Part shown: piece by piece, positions 63,561-64,000 of the stretch
Layout: each line of letters starts with the position of its first letter
Numbering within the stretch: the first letter of the stretch is position 1
NCBI GenBank assembly: GCA_020086605.1
Contig: JACBWW010000048.1
Coordinates: 1,521,687 to 1,585,686, forward strand
Reading direction: 5' to 3'
Source of the DNA: Lanius collurio
Lineage: Eukaryota; Chordata; Aves; Passeriformes; Laniidae
DNA: 64,000 bases
Notes under the pieces: generated by a model
The model's database searches: none
Told to the model about the DNA's origin: nothing
The model's input: the letters and a program-made list of their open reading frames with translations, nothing else
Made by a program: the position numbers and the translations under genes

Positions 63561-63848
63561 GTTTTTACTTAATACCTACTTATCACCTCTTTTGTGTATT
63601 TAGCTTACTTATATATTCTACCAACTTATACATAACCTATACAGTTCACTAACTTATACATAACTTACAACTTATACATCTTACTCACTATCTTATACAT
63701 GTTACTCTACTTATACATTATACTCTATTTTTACTTAACACAGTACATACACATCTTACTTAACACAGCACTTCTACCTAGCACACTTGTACATTTTACC
63801 TTACTTACATCTTTTACAATTTATCCATAATACAGCATATATACATTT
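63561..63848 (+). repeat. G-poor degenerate minisatellite (ACTTATACAT-like)
   Basis: About 290 bases with very few G on the + strand. Five exact copies of CTTATACAT start at 63625, 63653, 63671, 63692 and 63710, spaced 18 to 28 bases apart, among many partial copies (TTACTTA, TACAT, ACACAG). This is an old, diverged tandem array. The last 150 bases of the window after it contain nothing recognised. Confidence 0.75.
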
Positions 63849-64000
63849 TGCAGCTGCAGTGCATGAGATTACACATTACTTGATTAGTCCCTCTGCTTTA
63901 TCCAAGAGCTCCACACACACTTTTCAGATAATAAGATTGGTTCCTAATTCAATGCCGCACAGTCCTCTTTATCTTGCTGTCTTGGTATTTAGCTTTCCAG

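Noticed and set aside
1..64000. CRISPR arrays, bacterial operons, ribosome binding sites, riboswitches
   Set aside because: The DNA is vertebrate chromosomal. No regularly spaced direct repeats with unique spacers and no prokaryotic gene organisation were seen.

Overview
The window reads as vertebrate, most likely bird, chromosomal DNA. The only LINE sequence I recognise is CR1, there are no Alu- or B1-like SINEs, interspersed repeats are sparse, and the LTR sequences are of an avian type. Assignment to a songbird is only an impression. The first six bases are a HindIII site, as at the end of a cloned insert. There are no bacterial genes or operons. Most of the 64 kb is AT-rich non-coding DNA with short chance open frames.

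Layout from left to right. A 3' CR1 fragment lies on the + strand (597-872). A complete but small LTR element occupies 13719-16223. It has a 6-bp target duplication (AGAGAC), two LTRs of about 290 bp, a tract after the 5' LTR in the primer-binding-site position, a purine tract before the 3' LTR, a gag matrix-like fragment, and a Y-box-type cold-shock-domain sequence where gag-pol-env would normally be. A long, decayed CR1 on the - strand (about 20891-23345) covers endonuclease end, linker, reverse transcriptase and 3' UTR. A GC-rich CpG island (about 31452-32065) contains a perfect RFX X-box palindrome next to GC boxes. It looks like a promoter whose gene I cannot name; one possible small coding exon lies about 460 bp downstream (32523-32621). 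A solo LTR of about 917 bp with a 4-bp GTAC duplication lies at 50216-51140. The right end holds a G-poor degenerate minisatellite (63561-63848).

The most notable object is the 2.5-kb LTR element. It has kept cis sequences for reverse transcription and integration and shows no recognisable pol or env. Its interior carries a host-like nucleic-acid-binding domain, as expected of a non-autonomous retroelement that captured a cellular Y-box mRNA. The cargo is broken in this copy by an in-frame stop and a change of frame, and the two LTRs differ at roughly 8 percent of positions by eye, so the copy is old and probably inactive. Whether other copies carry an intact cargo is the key open question.
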